Position numbers and translations under genes: made by a program
Notes under the pieces: model-generated
Told to the model about the DNA's origin: nothing
Database searches by the model: none
The model's input: only the letters and a program-made list of their open reading frames with translations
NCBI RefSeq assembly: GCF_020535565.1
Contig: NZ_CP084758.1
Location: 1,205,501 to 1,269,500, forward strand
Origin: Shinella sp. XGS7
Lineage (GTDB): Bacteria > Pseudomonadota > Gammaproteobacteria > Burkholderiales > Burkholderiaceae_C
Length of the DNA: 64,000 nucleotides
Direction: 5' to 3'
Part shown: positions 24,352 to 32,596 of the stretch, in pieces
How positions within the stretch are numbered: the first letter of the stretch is position 1
Layout of the letters: each line of letters starts with the position of its first letter

Positions 24352-25227
24352 TTACCAGCGCGAGGTGTAGGGCTTGGGTTCGGTACTGGCGCCGGCCGGG
24401 CCGCTGCTCTTGAGCAGCATGCCGCCGGGGCTGCTGGCCACGTCCAGCAGGGCGGCCGTCTCGGGGTCGAGCTGGCCGTCGTAGCGCGCGGGGCGGTACT
24501 TCATCTGGAAGGTGACGATGGTTTCCTGCGTCAGCTGATCCAGCTGGCCGTGGCGCGGCACGTTGTAGCCGATGCGCGCCAGACGTTCCTGGGCCCAGGC
24601 GTAGTCGGGTGGCTGCAGGGCGAAGAGCGGCACCTTGGCCGCCACCTGGGCCGCGTCGGGCCAGGCGATCAGGCCGGCGTCGGCGAACTGCTTCCAGGGG
24701 AACATGGGGCCCGGGTCCTGCTTGCGGCCGGGGGCGATGTCGGCATGGCCCACGATGCGCTCGGGCTTGATGCCGTGGCGGGCCACGATGTCCTTGCTCA
24801 GCGCGATCACCGCATCGATCTGCTTCTGCGAGAAGGGCGCGTAGACGCGGCCGGCCGGCGTGTCGGTGTAGCCGGGGTTGACGATCTCGATGCCGATGGA
24901 GGCCGCGTTCAGATTGGTGTGGCCGGCCCAGAAGCTGGGGCCGGCATGCCAGGCGCGGCGGTTCTCGTCCACCAGGCGGTAGATGGTGGGCGGTTCGTCG
25001 CGCACCAGATAGTGGGCCGAGACCAGGCCGCCGGTGCTCAGCACCTTGAGCGACTTGGGAAAGTCCAGCACCGTGTAGTGCAGCACCAGGAACTGGGCGC
25101 GGCTGTCCTGGTTGGCCGAGGTGTAGCTGGTGTCGATCTGCAGGGCCGGGGCGGTCTGCGGACCGGTGGCGCAGGCGCTGAGCAGGGCGGCCAGGGCCAG
25201 CGGGGCAAGCAGGGTCGGGGTCTTCAT
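24352..25227 (-). CDS. amiD: N-acetylmuramoyl-L-alanine amidase, AmiD-type lipoprotein
   Basis: A 291-residue Amidase_2 (PGRP-like) zinc enzyme that cuts the bond between MurNAc and the stem peptide. The lipobox L-S-A-C (Cys19) predicts an outer-membrane-anchored periplasmic enzyme. Zinc ligands are His50 (L-H-Y-T), His161 (G-H-A-D-I) and Asp171 (Q-D-P-G-P), with catalytic Glu114 in I-G-I-E-I. Residues about 205-270 form a peptidoglycan-binding helical domain. Length and layout match E. coli AmiD, which accepts anhydro-muropeptides. The ATG overlaps the stop of the upstream kinase (ATGA), so the two are translationally coupled. Confidence 0.92.
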   Translation of the reverse strand: MKTPTLLAPLALAALLSACATGPQTAPALQIDTSYTSANQDSRAQFLVLHYTVLDFPKSLKVLSTGGLVSAHYLVRDEPPTIYRLVDENRRAWHAGPSFWAGHTNLNAASIGIEIVNPGYTDTPAGRVYAPFSQKQIDAVIALSKDIVARHGIKPERIVGHADIAPGRKQDPGPMFPWKQFADAGLIAWPDAAQVAAKVPLFALQPPDYAWAQERLARIGYNVPRHGQLDQLTQETIVTFQMKYRPARYDGQLDPETAALLDVASSPGGMLLKSSGPAGASTEPKPYTSRW

Positions 25228-26168
25228 AGTCGGGCGGCCAGCTGGGCGGCGGTGAGATGGGGTTCCAGATGCGTGATGGTGAGCGCGGTGCCCGGGGGCA
25301 GGGCCGCGCGCAGGCCCTCGGCGATGAGCGGATGCAGCTGCAGCGCCCGGCCGGCGGCCACCACCGGTCGCGCACCATAACGCCGGATCAGCGCCAGCGC
25401 CAGTCGGGCCAGCTCGGCGCCGGCGCGGCGCAGCAGGGTGCGGGCGGCTTCGTCGGTCTCGGCAGCGGCGGCCACGGCCAGGGCCAGGCGGCCGATGGCG
25501 CCGCGCTCCCCGCCGTAGACAAAGGCGCGGGTGGCGGCCCAGTCGCTGCCGCCCAGGGCCTCGAACAGGCGGCGGGCCATGGCCGAGTCGCGCCAGCTGC
25601 CCGGCGCCTCGTCCTCGCGGCGCCAGACCTGGGCCAGGGCCTCGCGGGCGATCCAGAAGCCGCTGCCCTCGTCGCCCAGCAGGGGGCCACGGCCGCCGGC
25701 GCGCTGCATGCGGCCGGCCGGGTCGATATAGGCGGCAATCGCCCCGGTGCCGGCATAGAGCAGATAGCCCTCGCCCGGCGCAAAGGCGCTGCGGTAGGCG
25801 ATGTCCATATCGCTGCCCACGAAGATGGTGCTGGGCGCCAGGCCCAGGGCCTGGGAGAGCAGCTCGCGCAGCTGGGCGGCGGCCGGGCCGTCGGCCTCGC
25901 CCACGCCGGTGATGCCGGCATACAGGCCGCGCGGCCGCCCGCGCGCCAGCACCGCGGCCGCCAGCAGCTGGCTGGTCTGGGCCAGGGCCACGCGGCCGGC
26001 GCTGCTGCCCAGCTGCAGGCCGCTGAGGCCGGCCACATGGCCCTCGGCCAGCAGCTGGCCGCCGGCATCGGACAGGGCCCAGCGGGTCTGGGTGCCGCCG
26101 GCATCCAGGCCCAGGCCCAGGGCCGGCGCGGCGGACAAGGTCGGCGCGAAAGAAGGGGAGACTGACAT
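25224..26168 (-). CDS. BadF/BadG-type N-acetylglucosamine / N-acetylmuramic acid kinase
   Basis: A 314-residue ASKHA-fold kinase. Phosphate-1 motif L-D-A-G-G-T-Q-T-R (21-29), the second phosphate loop Y-A-G-T-G-A-I-A and G-D-E-G-S-G-F-W-I are in family order, as in human NAGK and clostridial MurK. It would phosphorylate GlcNAc and/or MurNAc at O-6 in the cytosol. MurNAc-6-P is the substrate of MurQ (35.3-36.2 kb), so MurK-like activity would close the pathway. It is first in the operon with amiD (4-bp overlap). MurNAc versus GlcNAc specificity cannot be told from sequence. Confidence 0.85.
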   Translation of the reverse strand: MSVSPSFAPTLSAAPALGLGLDAGGTQTRWALSDAGGQLLAEGHVAGLSGLQLGSSAGRVALAQTSQLLAAAVLARGRPRGLYAGITGVGEADGPAAAQLRELLSQALGLAPSTIFVGSDMDIAYRSAFAPGEGYLLYAGTGAIAAYIDPAGRMQRAGGRGPLLGDEGSGFWIAREALAQVWRREDEAPGSWRDSAMARRLFEALGGSDWAATRAFVYGGERGAIGRLALAVAAAAETDEAARTLLRRAGAELARLALALIRRYGARPVVAAGRALQLHPLIAEGLRAALPPGTALTITHLEPHLTAAQLAARL

Positions 26169-26279
26169 GATGGACGCCCCAGCTTAGGGCCAGGTCGTGC
26201 CGCCGGCCAATGTCAATGCCGGCCCGGGGCATAACTTTTGTTTAAGAAGCGGGCCGCGGCTCACGTTTTCGGGGTGTCG

Positions 26280-26292
26280 AATTCAAAAGCAA
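26280..26292 (+). promoter_or_regulatory. Ada box upstream of the adaptive-response operon
   Basis: AAT-N6-GCAA (here AAT TCAAAA GCAA) matches the A-box/B-box arrangement bound by methylated Ada in E. coli. It lies 64 bp upstream of the ada start, where an activator site would be expected. The binding partner is encoded immediately downstream. Confidence 0.65.
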
Positions 26293-26356
26293 GGAGCGGG
26301 AAGCCGGCGCGGACCGGGGGCCCTAGATTTCAGCCATCATGCGATGGAGATCCGCG

Positions 26357-27448
26357 ATGAACATGCCCAGTTCCTCTTCCGAACGCCGCGCCCTGGCGGC
26401 CCAGACCGTGCAGGCCGACCCGCGCTGGGCCGCCATCCGCCGGCGCGATGCCGCGGCCGACGGCCAGTTTTTCTACTCGGTGCGCAGCACCGGGGTCTAC
26501 TGCCGACCCTCCTGCGGCGCGCGGGCCCCGCGGCCGGAGAACGTGGCCTTCCACGCCACGGCCGCGGCCGCCGAGGCGGCGGGCTTTCGCCCCTGCCAGC
26601 GCTGCCACCCCGAGCTGCCGCCGCCGGCCCAGCGCCAGGCCGAACTGGTGGCGGGGCTGTGCCGCTTCATCGAGTCCCGCGAGAGCCCGCCCAGCCTGGC
26701 CGAGCTGGCCGCCCAGGCCGGGCTGAGCCCGCACCATCTGCACCGCCTCTTCAAGGCCCACACCGGGCTCACGCCCAAGGCCTATGCCGAGGCGCACCGC
26801 GCACGGCGCCTGCGCGCCCAGCTGGGCCGGGCCGACAGCGTCACCGCCGCGGCCTATGAGGCCGGCTTCAATGCCAGCAGCCGCTTCTACGCCCAGGCCG
26901 AGCGCGCCCTGGGCATGGCGCCCGGCCGCTACCGCGCCGGCGGGGCCGACAGCGAGATCCGCTTCGCCCTGGGCCAGTGCGATCTGGGCGCCATCCTGGT
27001 GGCGCAGAGCGAGCGCGGCCTGTGTGCCATCAGCCTGGGACCCGATCCCGAGGCCCTGCTGCGCGAGCTGCAGGACCAGTTCCCGCGTGCCCGCCTGATC
27101 GGCGGCGATGCCTGCTTTGAGCGCCTGGTGGCCCAGGTGGTGGGCTTTGTGGAAGCGCCCGCCCTGGGCCTGGACCTGCCCCTGGATGTGCGCGGCACGG
27201 CCTTCCAGCAGCGCGTCTGGCAGGCCTTGCGCGAGATCCCGCCGGGCCAGACCCTGAGCTATACCGAGCTGGCCGCGCGCATCGGCGCACCGCGCGCGGT
27301 GCGCGCCGTGGCCAGCGCCTGCGCGGCCAACCGCCTGGCCGTGGCCATTCCCTGCCACCGCGTGCTGCGCCAGGACGGCAGCCTCTCGGGCTACCGCTGG
27401 GGCCTGGAGCGCAAGCAGGCCCTGCTGGAGCGCGAGGGCCAGGCATGA
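26357..27448 (+). CDS. ada: Ada: bifunctional alkylation-response regulator / O6-methylguanine-DNA methyltransferase
   Basis: A 363-residue protein with all Ada modules. The zinc/phosphotriester domain has Cys49, Cys53, Cys80 and Cys83; Cys49 corresponds to E. coli Cys38, which takes methyl from DNA phosphate and switches on activation. An AraC-type HTH lies at about 95-195, and the C-terminal methyltransferase has I-P-C-H-R-V with acceptor Cys333 (E. coli Cys321). ATG 26357 is chosen over ATG 26339 because GGAGA lies 6-7 bases before it. It is the first gene of an operon with a 2OG oxygenase and alkB, each joined by a 4-bp ATGA overlap. Confidence 0.96.
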   Translation: MNMPSSSSERRALAAQTVQADPRWAAIRRRDAAADGQFFYSVRSTGVYCRPSCGARAPRPENVAFHATAAAAEAAGFRPCQRCHPELPPPAQRQAELVAGLCRFIESRESPPSLAELAAQAGLSPHHLHRLFKAHTGLTPKAYAEAHRARRLRAQLGRADSVTAAAYEAGFNASSRFYAQAERALGMAPGRYRAGGADSEIRFALGQCDLGAILVAQSERGLCAISLGPDPEALLRELQDQFPRARLIGGDACFERLVAQVVGFVEAPALGLDLPLDVRGTAFQQRVWQALREIPPGQTLSYTELAARIGAPRAVRAVASACAANRLAVAIPCHRVLRQDGSLSGYRWGLERKQALLEREGQA

Positions 27449-28134
27449 ATCCGCCGGACTGGGAGCGGGCCGAGGCCGAGCTGGACGCCCGCGGCTGCGC
27501 CCTGCTGCCGGGCCTGCTGAGCGCGGCGGACTGCGCGGCCCTGGCCGCCTTGTACGAGACGCCGGAGCGCTTTCGCAGCAAGGTCATCATGCAGCGCCAC
27601 GGCTTCGGCCAGGGCGAGTACCAGTACTTCGCCTACCCCCTGCCCGAGCCGGTGGCGGCCCTGCGCCGCGCGCTCTACGAACCCCTGGTGCCCATTGCCA
27701 ACCGCTGGCAGCAGGCCCTGGACCTGGACGTCCGCTTTCCGGCTCGGCATGCCGACTTCATCGCGCGCTGCCATGCGGCCGGCCAGCGCCGGCCCACGCC
27801 TTTGCTGCTGCGCTACCGCGAGGGCGACTACAACTGCCTGCACCAGGACCTCTACGGCGAGCAGGTCTTTCCGCTGCAGATCGCGGTGCTGCTGTCCGAG
27901 CCGGGCGAGGATTTTGAGGGTGGCGAGTTCGTGCTCACCGAGCAGCGGCCACGCCAGCAGTCGCGGCCCGAGGTGGTGCCGCTGCGCCGCGGCGATGCGG
28001 TGCTGTTCGCTGTCAACCAGCGCCCGGTCACGGGCACGCGCGGCATCTACCGGGTGGCCATGCGCCATGGCGTGAGCCGGCTGCGCGCCGGGCGGCGCCA
28101 TACCCTGGGTCTGATCTTTCACGACGCCACATGA
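27445..28134 (+). CDS. 2OG-Fe(II) oxygenase (COG3826-like) in the ada-alkB operon
   Basis: A 229-residue cytosolic dioxygenase. The double-stranded beta-helix motif is visible: His133-x-Asp135 (L-H-Q-D-L-Y-G), distal His208 (R-H-G-V-S) and a downstream Arg (about 213-218) for 2-oxoglutarate. Other landmarks are F-E-G-G-E-F-V-L and R-G-D-A-V-L-F. It overlaps ada by 4 bp and alkB by 4 bp. Relatives sit next to ada in other proteobacteria, suggesting a part in alkylation repair, but the substrate is not established. Confidence 0.85.
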   Translation: MNPPDWERAEAELDARGCALLPGLLSAADCAALAALYETPERFRSKVIMQRHGFGQGEYQYFAYPLPEPVAALRRALYEPLVPIANRWQQALDLDVRFPARHADFIARCHAAGQRRPTPLLLRYREGDYNCLHQDLYGEQVFPLQIAVLLSEPGEDFEGGEFVLTEQRPRQQSRPEVVPLRRGDAVLFAVNQRPVTGTRGIYRVAMRHGVSRLRAGRRHTLGLIFHDAT

Positions 28135-28778
28135 GCCAGACCGATCTCTTCGCCCCCGCGCCCGGTGTGCGGCAAGACCTGGCCCCCGGCGCCTGGCTGC
28201 TGCCGGGCCTGGCCCTGGACGAGGCGCCGGCCCTGCTGGCCGCGGCCCAGGCCGTGTTTGCGGCCGCGCCGCCGCGGCGCTGGCTCACGCCCGGCGGGCA
28301 GCGCATGGCCGTGGCCATGAGCAACTGCGGGGAACTGGGCTGGATCAGCGATGAGCGCGGCTACCGCTACGGCCCGCTGGACCCCGCGAGCGATCAGCCC
28401 TGGCCGGCCATGGACCCGAGCTTACGCGCCCTGGCCGGCCGGGCGGCGGCGGCCTGCGGCTTCGAGGACTTTCGCCCCGACGCCTGCCTGATCAACCGCT
28501 ACGAACCCGGCGCCCGCCTTTCGCTGCATCAGGACAGGAACGAACGCGACTTCGCCAATCCGATCGTGTCGGTCTCGCTCGGCCTGCCGGCGACCTTCCA
28601 GTTCGGCGGCCTGCGGCGCGCCGAGCCCTGCCTGCGCCTGAACCTGCGCCATGGCGATGTGCTGGTCTGGGGCGGGCCGGCGCGGCTGCGCTTTCACGGC
28701 GTGGCGCCGCTGTCGCCCGGCCACCACGAATCCCTGGGGGCGCAGCGCCTGAACCTCACATTTCGCAAGGCGGGCTGA
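28131..28778 (+). CDS. alkB: AlkB: DNA oxidative demethylase
   Basis: A 215-residue 2OG-Fe(II) dioxygenase that removes 1-methyladenine and 3-methylcytosine lesions. Iron ligands are His133, Asp135 (L-H-Q-D) and His189 (R-F-H-G-V). The AlkB-specific R-L-N-L-T-F-R at 206-212 supplies the 2-oxoglutarate Arg206 and the substrate-contacting Arg212. Length equals E. coli AlkB (216). Third gene of the Ada-box operon. Confidence 0.96.
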   Translation: MSQTDLFAPAPGVRQDLAPGAWLLPGLALDEAPALLAAAQAVFAAAPPRRWLTPGGQRMAVAMSNCGELGWISDERGYRYGPLDPASDQPWPAMDPSLRALAGRAAAACGFEDFRPDACLINRYEPGARLSLHQDRNERDFANPIVSVSLGLPATFQFGGLRRAEPCLRLNLRHGDVLVWGGPARLRFHGVAPLSPGHHESLGAQRLNLTFRKAG

Positions 28779-28793
28779 GCCGCCTCGCCTACC

Positions 28794-29606
28794 ATGGACC
28801 GCATGAACGTCATGCGGCGCGAGCTTCTGCTGGCCCTGACCCTGCTCCCGGCCAGCCGTGTCCGGGCGGCCGCGCCTGTGCTGACGCTCACCGTGCTGGC
28901 CGAGGCTTTTCCGCCCCTGCAGTACGAGACCCCCGAGGGCCAGGCCAGCGGCTACGTCTATGCCTTTGTGCAGGAGATGCTGGCCCTGGTGGCGCGCGAG
29001 CGGGCGCTGCAGGTGGGGGCCGTGCAGTTCGTGCCACTCAAGCGCGCCCTGGCCCAGGCCCAGACCGAGCCCCAGCTGCTCCTGCTCAGCGTGGCCCGCA
29101 CCCCCGAGCGCGAGGACGGCCTGGTCTGGCTGCGCGAGATCGCGCCCTACCGGCTCTGGCTCTACCGCCACCGTGCCTCCAGCGTGCCGGCGCCACGCAG
29201 CCTGGCCGAGCTCAAGGGCCGCGGCCTGCGCTTCGGCGTGCAGGACCAGAGCAATTTCGAAGCCTGGCTGCGGCGTCAGGGGCTGGGGCAGCCTGGGGAC
29301 AACAGCCAGATCGAGGCGGTGCGCCAGAACGCGCTGAACCTGCGCAAGGCGCAGCTGCAGCGCATCGACCTCTTCGCCCATCCCGATGTGAGCCTGGCCT
29401 ATCGGGCCCGCGAGCAGGGCCTGAACCCCGAGGAGTTCGAGCCCGTGCTGCTGATCCACGAGCTCAGCCTGCCGCTGTGGCTGGCCTGCAGCCGCGGTAC
29501 GGACGTGGCCCTGGTGCAGGCCCTGCAGCGGGCGGCCGACAGCCTGGTGGCCGCTGGTCGCCTGGAGACCCTGCGGCGCCAGCACGGCCTGCCGCCGCTG
29601 CGCTGA
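28794..29606 (+). CDS. periplasmic solute-binding protein, family 3-like
   Basis: About 270 residues with a signal peptide (M-R-R-E-L-L-L-A-L-T-L-L-P...) ending near V-R-A. The mature part has the bilobed amino-acid-binding-protein pattern: A-E-A-F-P-P-L-Q-Y-E at the start, then L-R-F-G-V-Q-D-Q-S-N-F-E-A-W-L in the hinge region. In-frame ATGs at 28794, 28803 and 28812 all allow export; 28812 gives the shortest N-region. Starts 15 bp after alkB, so read-through is possible. No transporter genes adjoin. It is more distant from the tandem pair at 2.2-3.7 kb than those are from each other. Confidence 0.78.
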   Translation: MDRMNVMRRELLLALTLLPASRVRAAAPVLTLTVLAEAFPPLQYETPEGQASGYVYAFVQEMLALVARERALQVGAVQFVPLKRALAQAQTEPQLLLLSVARTPEREDGLVWLREIAPYRLWLYRHRASSVPAPRSLAELKGRGLRFGVQDQSNFEAWLRRQGLGQPGDNSQIEAVRQNALNLRKAQLQRIDLFAHPDVSLAYRAREQGLNPEEFEPVLLIHELSLPLWLACSRGTDVALVQALQRAADSLVAAGRLETLRRQHGLPPLR

Positions 29607-29812
29607 GTGCAGAAAGTCGCGCTCGGCGCGATTTCATTCGTCCGTGCGCAATGCGCCCAAGATCGGGCCGGAGCGGCCCTTAGACTCCCGCCCCTTGTCG
29701 GCAGCCGCCGGCAGAACTTAAGGGCCGGCCCGCGGCGGTCGCCTCTTGAGTATGCAAACCAACAGCCTTCGAGGGAGGGCCGTGCGCCGCAGCGGGGAGA
29801 AGGTCCCGGCGC

Positions 29813-30208
29813 GTGCCATGGCTGGCCGTGCGCGCGTCCGAGATCTACCGTTATTCCGTCCAGACATCGCCCTTTGGCAACGATCCGCTGCGCGAGCACC
29901 GGCGCGTCGTGCAGGAGCAGCTGCAGGCCGGACCGCCACCGCGGGTGGAGCTGGACACCACGGTCTTCACCCGCTCGCCGCTGCGCGAGTTCGTGGCCGA
30001 AGCCCAGCGCGATGTGGTCTACGGCCTCAAGCCCCTGGGTCAGCTGGCCGAGTCCATCAAGACCGTCAACACCCCGGCCTACAGCCGCGGCGAGTACACC
30101 CTGCACCAGTCCGACGGCCTGCGCGTGCGGGTGGATCTGGGGCCGCTGATGTGGCAGCACACCGAGCGTCGCCCCAGCCTGGGCGGGCAGATCGATACCT
30201 ACGCCTGA
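29813..30208 (+). CDS. hypothetical protein, 131 residues
   Basis: Not recognised. A GTG start at 29813 has GGGGAGAAGG 9 bases upstream; a second GTG at 29828 is possible. The product is hydrophilic with no signal peptide or membrane helix, and coding is supported by strong third-position GC and an even residue mix (R-A-S-E-I-Y-R-Y-S-V-Q-T..., then Q-L-A-E-S-I-K-T-V-N-T-P-A-Y-S-R-G-E-Y-T-L). The stretch 29607-29812 before it shows no gene. Downstream comes the metzincin gene after a GGGGG-CAT-CCCCC hairpin near 30220. Confidence 0.65.
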   Translation: MPWLAVRASEIYRYSVQTSPFGNDPLREHRRVVQEQLQAGPPPRVELDTTVFTRSPLREFVAEAQRDVVYGLKPLGQLAESIKTVNTPAYSRGEYTLHQSDGLRVRVDLGPLMWQHTERRPSLGGQIDTYA

Positions 30209-30314
30209 GGCGGCCGGCGGCGGGGGGCATCCCCCTAATTTGCAGGCTCCCGGCGCAGAAAATCATCAAAAACAGGGGTGACACTGCGGTGCAGCAATGC
30301 TTAGCAGGAGTCCG

Positions 30315-31013
30315 ATGATGCCGTCCCACAAGAAGATCCCCGCCCGCTCCGCCCTCTGGCGCCGTCTGCGCAACGGTCTGGCCGTGGCGGCCGGCGCGAT
30401 GGCCAGCGCCAGTGCCATGGCCGGCTTCATCACCCTGAACGAAGCCAGCATGGACAGCATCTTCAGCCAGGCCAGCTTCGGTGCGAACAGCATCGACATC
30501 CGCTTCAATGCGCCGCTGACCCTGGTCAAGCCCAATCTGCTGAGCGTGGACAACTGGTTCGAGTTCGATGAGCTCAAGACCCTGGCCGTGCCGGGCAGCA
30601 AGACCGTGAGCATGTTCTTCGCGGACAACATCAGCTGGTGCGGCGACAACGGCCCCAACTATGTGGGCTGCGCCGCCACGCCGGGCCAAGTGCTGGTGCT
30701 CAAGTCCAGTACCGCCGCCAACCCCACCCTGGGCGGCGTGCTGGCCGCGCATGAGCTGGCCCACAACCTGGGCCTGGAGCATGTGAGCAGCAGCGGCAAT
30801 CTGCTGAACCCGGTGCTCACCGGCAGCAGCTTCCTGAGCCAGGCCCAGGTCAGCAGCCTGCTGAGCAGCTCCCTGATCCAGTTTGACGGCGCGCAGCGCT
30901 TCATCGCCATCACCCCCATCGCCCTGGTGGCCCAGGTGCCCGAGCCGGCCAGCTGGGCCCTGCTGGGCCTGGGCGTGCTGGCCCTGGGCTGGCGTCGCCG
31001 CGCCCGGGCCTGA
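30315..31013 (+). CDS. PEP-CTERM protein with metzincin (matrixin-like) protease motif
   Basis: A 232-residue exported protein. The signal peptide runs to about residue 37 (S-A-S-A-M-A-G). The zinc motif H-E-L-A-H-N-L-G-L-E-H (146-156) is a full HExxHxxGxxH metzincin site. The C-terminal V-P-E-P-A-S-W-A-L-L-G-L-G...R-R-R-A-R-A (208-232) is a PEP-CTERM tag, removed by exosortase as the protein is delivered to the surface or exopolysaccharide. Oddity: the downstream N-L-L-N-P segment stands where the Met-turn (N-L-M-x-P) is expected, with Leu for Met. AGGAG lies 4-7 bases before the paired ATGs. No exosortase gene is in view. Confidence 0.85.
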   Translation: MMPSHKKIPARSALWRRLRNGLAVAAGAMASASAMAGFITLNEASMDSIFSQASFGANSIDIRFNAPLTLVKPNLLSVDNWFEFDELKTLAVPGSKTVSMFFADNISWCGDNGPNYVGCAATPGQVLVLKSSTAANPTLGGVLAAHELAHNLGLEHVSSSGNLLNPVLTGSSFLSQAQVSSLLSSSLIQFDGAQRFIAITPIALVAQVPEPASWALLGLGVLALGWRRRARA

Positions 31014-31028
31014 GTCGCCCTCCGGCGC

Positions 31029-32576
31029 TCAGTTGACCAGGCGCAGGGCCGCGCGTGGACCCTCATTGCCCACGCGGTCCAGGGCCGAGACCACCAGGGC
31101 CTCCAGCCCGGCGCGCTCCAGCAGGAGTTCGCCCTGCTGGGTGCTGCTGAACTGCCACTGGCCCGCGCGGCGCTGCCATAGCGCGTAGCGCAGCACCGGC
31201 TTGCCGGGGCCGGGGCGCAGCTGCAGGCGTAGCTGGGCCGGGCTGGCCTCCTGCAGCACCAGCTGCGGGGCGGCGGGGCCGCCGGCCTCCAGCCAGGGGG
31301 TGGCGGGCACCAGGGCGTCCTCGCGGTAGAGCTCACGCTGCAGGGTTTCGCTCAGGCCGCGTCGGTTCTGGTTCAGGGCCACCATGCTGAAGTGCACATG
31401 GCCGCTGCCGGGATAGGCCTGGCGGCTGTGCGCGATCTGGGCCGTGATCTCCTCGACGGCCCAGCCCTCGGCCTTGTCGGCCGGCGTGATGCGGCTGGTG
31501 TAGAGCCCGGCCCAGATGTGGCGGCCCTGGCGGTTCTGCGCGTTCCAGTAGTCCAGCAGGGTGGCGAAGGCCTGACCGCGCGGGCTGCGGGGCCAGTAGA
31601 GCTGTGGCACCAGATAGTCCAGCCAGCCCTCGTGCAGCCAGCGTTCCACATCGGCGTAGAGCTTGTCGTACTGGCTGAAGCCGACGATGCCCTCGGGTCG
31701 CAGCGCCGGCTTGGGCAGGCCGAAGGGGCTGATGCCGAAGCGCACCCAGGGCTTGGTGGCCAGGATGAGCTCGTGCAGGCGGCGGATCATCTCGTCCACG
31801 TTCTGACGCCGCCAGTCGTGGCGCCCCAGCTTGCCGCCACCCTGCACATAGCGCTGCCAGGCCGGTTCGTCCGGAAAGTCCAGCTCCAGCTTGGCGGCCG
31901 GGTCGCTGCCGGGCTGGGCGATGGGGTAGGGGTAGAAATAGTCGTCGATGTGGATGCCGTCCACGTCGTAGCGCTGCAGCACATCGCGGAACACGGCCAG
32001 GGTGTGCTCGGCCGCGCCGGGCTCGCCCGGGTCCAGCCAGAGCTGCTCGCCGTAGCGCTTGACCCAGTCGGGCCGGGTCTGGCTCAGGTGGCTGGCGGCC
32101 GGGGCCGAGCGGGCGCTGCTCTGGCGGGCGCGGAAGGGGTTGAACCAGGCGTGCAGCTCCAGGCCGCGCTGGTGGGCCTCGGTGATCCACAGGGCCAGCG
32201 GGTCATAGCCCGGCGAGCGGCCCTGCTGGCCGGTGAGGTACTCGCTCCAGGGCTCCAGGCGCGAGTCGTAGAGCGCATCGGCGCTGGTGCGGATCTGGAA
32301 GATCAGGGCATTGAGCTTGAGCGCCACCGCCCGGTCCAGGATGGCGCGCATCTCGGCGATCTGCTGCTCGGCGCTGAGGCCGGGCTGGCTGGGCCAGTCG
32401 ATATTGGCCACGGTGGCCACCCAGGCGGCGCGGAACTCGCGCGGCGCCGGCGGAGCGCTGGCGGCCAGCTCGGGCGCGGGGCGGCCCAGGGGCCGGGGCG
32501 GCGGCGGCGCGGTGCTGCTGCAGGCGGCCAGGGCGGCGGCCGAGGCGGCCAGGGTCAGGAGCGAACGGCGTTGCAT
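31029..32576 (-). CDS. GHL10 family glycosyl hydrolase lipoprotein (DigH/YddW-like)
   Basis: A 515-residue lipoprotein (lipobox L-A-A-C, Cys19) with a GHL10/DUF187 TIM-barrel at about 45-365. It opens F-R-A-A-W-V-A-T-V-A-N-I-D-W-P and includes V-D-G-I-H-I-D-D-Y-F-Y-P-Y-P and L-V-P-Q-L-Y-W-P; a C-terminal beta domain (about 400-515) follows. E. coli DigH, the nearest studied relative, binds and cleaves denuded (amidase-stripped) glycan strands at the septum. It is last in the murQ-ampG-nagX operon, 20 bp after nagX, and convergent with the PEP-CTERM metzincin gene (15 bp). Its place beside murQ supports a wall-glycan substrate. Confidence 0.87.
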   Translation of the reverse strand: MQRRSLLTLAASAAALAACSSTAPPPPRPLGRPAPELAASAPPAPREFRAAWVATVANIDWPSQPGLSAEQQIAEMRAILDRAVALKLNALIFQIRTSADALYDSRLEPWSEYLTGQQGRSPGYDPLALWITEAHQRGLELHAWFNPFRARQSSARSAPAASHLSQTRPDWVKRYGEQLWLDPGEPGAAEHTLAVFRDVLQRYDVDGIHIDDYFYPYPIAQPGSDPAAKLELDFPDEPAWQRYVQGGGKLGRHDWRRQNVDEMIRRLHELILATKPWVRFGISPFGLPKPALRPEGIVGFSQYDKLYADVERWLHEGWLDYLVPQLYWPRSPRGQAFATLLDYWNAQNRQGRHIWAGLYTSRITPADKAEGWAVEEITAQIAHSRQAYPGSGHVHFSMVALNQNRRGLSETLQRELYREDALVPATPWLEAGGPAAPQLVLQEASPAQLRLQLRPGPGKPVLRYALWQRRAGQWQFSSTQQGELLLERAGLEALVVSALDRVGNEGPRAALRLVN

Positions 32577-32596
32577 GAGCGTGTTCCGGGTGAGGC

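Noticed and set aside
24165-25380. Plus-strand frames opposite amiD
   Set aside because: Low-complexity shadows; amiD motifs on the minus strand are complete.
29746-30318. Alternative plus-strand frame (about 190 codons) over the 131-residue hypothetical gene
   Set aside because: Arg/Ala/Gly-rich shadow in another frame; the 131-residue frame has a better ribosome site and residue mix.
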